This document shows positions 6,103 to 8,482 of a stretch of 8,482 nucleotides of DNA, in pieces. How positions within the stretch are numbered: position 1 is the stretch's first letter; each line of letters opens with the position of its first letter. Under the pieces are notes generated by a model that searched no databases, was not told the origin of the DNA, and saw only the letters and a list, made by a program, of their open reading frames with translations. The stretch is from Methanosarcinales archaeon (GTDB lineage Archaea > Halobacteriota > Methanosarcinia > Methanosarcinales > EX4572-44), in contig RXIJ01000077.1 in the NCBI GenBank assembly GCA_004212095.1, positions 1-8,482 of the forward strand. Reading direction: 5' to 3'. Position numbers and translations under genes: made by a program.

Positions 6103-8482
6103 ATGATAGTTGAAAATACTTTGAAGCAGAAATTGATGGCTGTTCTTTTTGTAGTGGCGGTATTAAGTTTGTTGTTTATTGGAACAGCATCTGGAAAGAT
6201 TTGGTATGTGGATGACAGTGGCGGTGCGAACTTCACGAAGATTCAGGATGCGATTAATGCAGCGAACGAAAGCGATACGATTTATGTGTATAACGGATCT
6301 TACTACGAGCGTATTTCAATTTCCACATCTTTAACTATTATTGGGGAAAATAGAAGCTCAAATATACTCGGTTTGGGAAGCGGTAAATGTGTATATATAA
6401 CTGCCAACAATGTCACGATTGATGGGTTCACGATAAGAAACGGTGATTACGGAGTCTATATCGAAAATAATGCATGTGATAATACTATAATCAATAATAC
6501 GATAACATTGAATCACGGCAGTGGCATCAGCACGTATAATATGTGCAATAATAATTCTATAATTAATAATGACATACTTGAAAACGAAGGCACTGGAGTT
6601 GATTTAAATTATAGATCACACAATAATACTATTTATGGTAATAATATATTACTAAACGATTATTATGGTATCCATCTTTATTTTGCAACTTACAACTTAC
6701 TTTCTAACAATAGCATAAATTCAAATGGCTATGAAGGTATTAAACTTACAGAATGGTTTGAATATGGTTCTGACCATAATATAATCACAAACAACACAAT
6801 TTCAAATAATAAAGAAGGTATTGTTTTTGAGGCATCGTGCTACAATAACATCTACAGCAATAGCATCTCTATGAATTATGATGGGAATCTCGTATTCAAG
6901 GATGGTAGCAATTATAATAATATCACCAGAAATACAGTTATCAATGGAAATGTAGTGTTTGAAGATACGTATTTTAACACAATCCACTACAATAATTTTA
7001 ACCTTTTTCCATACACAGTCTCTGATGCAGGTTCCACCAATTCATGGGACAATAACTCAACAGAAGGCGGCAACTACTGGAGCGGACACATCTGTCATGG
7101 AAATCCGTCAAATGGATCGCAACCTTATATTATTGATGCGGATAGCATAGACCATTATCCTTTTCAGGATCGAAATGGATGGTTGTTTCCAGTTATTGCA
7201 CACTTCAGTTATTCACCGGAGAATCCAATTATAAACCAATTGATAACATTCGATGCCTCTTCTTCAACAGGAAACATCACAAATTACGAGTGGGACTTTG
7301 GAGACGGTTCAAACGCAATGGGGATAATAGTAAATCATGCATACTCAGCAAATAGAACTTACACCGTGAACTTAACCATGACAGCTGATAACGGAACTAC
7401 AGACACAGCATCTAGGACGATAGCAGTCAGTACAACATATATAGTTGTGCCAGAAAAGGAATGGGATAAGGCATTTGGTGGATCTAAGTCAGATTGGGGA
7501 TATTCTGTTGCACAGGCTTCTGATGGTGGATATATAATTACTGGAGAAACATCGTCGTATGGTGCAGGGTCTAGTGATGTTTGGTTGATTAAGACGGATA
7601 ACAAGGGTAATCTGATATGGAATAAGACTTTTGGTGAGGGTGGTTCTGAGTATGGACGGTCTGTTGCACAGACCTCGGATTGTGGGTATATAATCGCTGG
7701 AAGCACACAGCCTGATATTTGGTTAATTAAGACGAATAGTAGCGGTAATGAAATGTGGACTAAGACATTTGGGGGATCTGACTCTGATGATGGGTGTTCT
7801 ATTGCACTAACATCTGATGGGGGATATATAATTACGGGACGCACAGGATCCTATGGTACTGGATATTATGATGTTTGGTTAATTAAGACGGATTCAAATG
7901 GTAATGATATATGGAATAAGACTTTTGGTGGAACTAAGTATGATATTGGACGTTCTGTTGCACAGACCTCTGATGGTGGATATATAATTACTGGAAAAAC
8001 ATGGTCGTATGGTGTGGGAACAAAAAATGTGTGGTTAATCAAGACAGATTCAAATGGCAATGAGGTATGGAATAAGACTTTTGGTGGAGCTAGTAGTGAG
8101 AAGGGGTATTCTGTTGCACAGACCTCTGATGGTGGATATATAATTACTGGGGAGACATGGTCGTATGGTATGAGAAATGGAGTTAGTGATCTTTGGTTAA
8201 TCAAGACAGATTCAAATGGCAATGAGGTATGGAATAAGACTTTTGGTGGAGCTAATTTTGATAGTGGGTATTCTGTTGCACAGACCTCTAACGGTGGATA
8301 TATAATCGTGGGACACACAGGATCGTATGGTGCTGGAGATTATGATGTTTGGTTAATTAGGGCCGACACAAATGGCAATGAGGTATGGAATAAGACTTTT
8401 GGCGGAGCTAATGATGATAGTGGGTATTCTGTTGCACAGACTTTTGACGGGGGGTATATAATTACAGGGAGTACAAAATCGT
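6103..8482 (+). CDS. Secreted surface protein: NosD-like beta-helix, PKD, propeller repeats (partial)
   Basis: The frame is open for 793 codons and continues past the right edge. GGAG at 6091-6094 is eight bases before ATG; an in-frame GTG at 6097 is a weaker start. Residues 1-31 form a Sec signal peptide (hydrophobic 11-27, then GTASG). Residues 32-360 are a right-handed parallel beta-helix of NosD/pectate-lyase type: the entry WYVDDSGGANFTKIQDAINA, Asn-rich coils of about 20-24 residues (NNTIxxNxI..NxxGI, 126-290), and the closing GGNYWSGH and IDHYPF. Residues 364-443 are a PKD domain with YEWDFGDGS (395-403). From W454, seven repeats follow (starts at W454, 506, 552, 604, 656, 710, 762; last one cut off), each with GGYIITG, DVWLIKTDSNGN and WNKTFGG. 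They are predicted to form a beta-propeller. The protein is probably exported for adhesion or sugar/surface binding. Any C-terminal anchor lies outside the window. It starts 13 bases after the HEPN gene, so readthrough transcription is possible. Confidence 0.88.
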   Translation, partial: MIVENTLKQKLMAVLFVVAVLSLLFIGTASGKIWYVDDSGGANFTKIQDAINAANESDTIYVYNGSYYERISISTSLTIIGENRSSNILGLGSGKCVYITANNVTIDGFTIRNGDYGVYIENNACDNTIINNTITLNHGSGISTYNMCNNNSIINNDILENEGTGVDLNYRSHNNTIYGNNILLNDYYGIHLYFATYNLLSNNSINSNGYEGIKLTEWFEYGSDHNIITNNTISNNKEGIVFEASCYNNIYSNSISMNYDGNLVFKDGSNYNNITRNTVINGNVVFEDTYFNTIHYNNFNLFPYTVSDAGSTNSWDNNSTEGGNYWSGHICHGNPSNGSQPYIIDADSIDHYPFQDRNGWLFPVIAHFSYSPENPIINQLITFDASSSTGNITNYEWDFGDGSNAMGIIVNHAYSANRTYTVNLTMTADNGTTDTASRTIAVSTTYIVVPEKEWDKAFGGSKSDWGYSVAQASDGGYIITGETSSYGAGSSDVWLIKTDNKGNLIWNKTFGEGGSEYGRSVAQTSDCGYIIAGSTQPDIWLIKTNSSGNEMWTKTFGGSDSDDGCSIALTSDGGYIITGRTGSYGTGYYDVWLIKTDSNGNDIWNKTFGGTKYDIGRSVAQTSDGGYIITGKTWSYGVGTKNVWLIKTDSNGNEVWNKTFGGASSEKGYSVAQTSDGGYIITGETWSYGMRNGVSDLWLIKTDSNGNEVWNKTFGGANFDSGYSVAQTSNGGYIIVGHTGSYGAGDYDVWLIRADTNGNEVWNKTFGGANDDSGYSVAQTFDGGYIITGSTKS
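7462..8482 (+). repeat. Tandem ~156-base coding repeats
   Basis: Units begin at the TGG codons at 7462, 7618, 7756, 7912, 8068, 8230 and 8386, giving lengths of 156, 138, 156, 156, 162 and 156 bases. The third-to-last and later units are almost identical at DNA level: the stretch AAGACAGATTCAAATGGC and its continuation through ATGGAATAAGACTTTTGGTGGAGCTA is the same at 8041 and 8206. All length changes are multiples of three. The second unit is short because it lacks the SYGAGSSD segment. Confidence 0.9.

Noticed and set aside
6959..7150. 63-codon rightward frame starting MKIRILTQSTTIILTFF
   Set aside because: It overlaps the beta-helix coding region in another frame and has no supporting start signal.
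7359..8318. Two long leftward open frames (7359-7844 and 7866-8318) with repeated IIYPPSEVCATEYP motifs
   Set aside because: They are the exact antisense of the tandem propeller repeats of the rightward surface protein, and their periodicity comes only from that. No ribosome binding site or family resemblance was seen.

Overview
The window looks archaeal, most likely a methanogen or an ANME/alkane-oxidising relative within the Euryarchaeota (Halobacteriota). This rests on three things: a hexulose-6-phosphate synthase fused to an RraA-like domain, an htpX-pspAB-nucleotidyltransferase cluster, and a secreted protein built from a NosD-type beta-helix, a PKD domain and 'DVWLIKTDSNGN' propeller repeats. 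Promoters and start regions also look archaeal (BRE/TATA-like boxes, possible leaderless GTG start). The exact genus cannot be read from the sequence.

Positions 1-4042 read as an ordinary housekeeping block. First is the HPS-RraA fusion (121-1407), probably for ribulose-5-phosphate supply. An intergenic region follows that carries a small leftward ORF with a very good ribosome binding site, and a candidate divergent promoter. Then comes a tight three-gene operon: the membrane protease HtpX, the PspA-associated protein PspAB and a predicted nucleotidyltransferase, separated by 5 and 3 bases. It is probably an envelope-stress operon. This block is bracketed by two same-orientation copies of a hairpin-forming repeat (1-79 and 4048-4134) made of about 23-base palindromic units.

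Positions 4043-4635 have no intact gene. They hold the second repeat cluster, a possible decayed unit, and a leftward pseudogene of a Fic-family protein N-terminus, broken by a frameshift and an in-frame stop.

Positions 4636-6089 are AT-rich and accessory-looking: a 74-residue hypothetical protein followed by a 398-residue protein whose C-terminal part carries an RX4H motif typical of HEPN RNase domains. This is a candidate defence or stress module.

Positions 6103-8482 hold the longest gene, which runs off the right edge. It encodes a secreted surface protein: signal peptide, beta-helix, PKD domain, and at least seven tandem repeats of about 52 residues. The repeats are so similar at DNA level that they must have duplicated or been homogenised recently.
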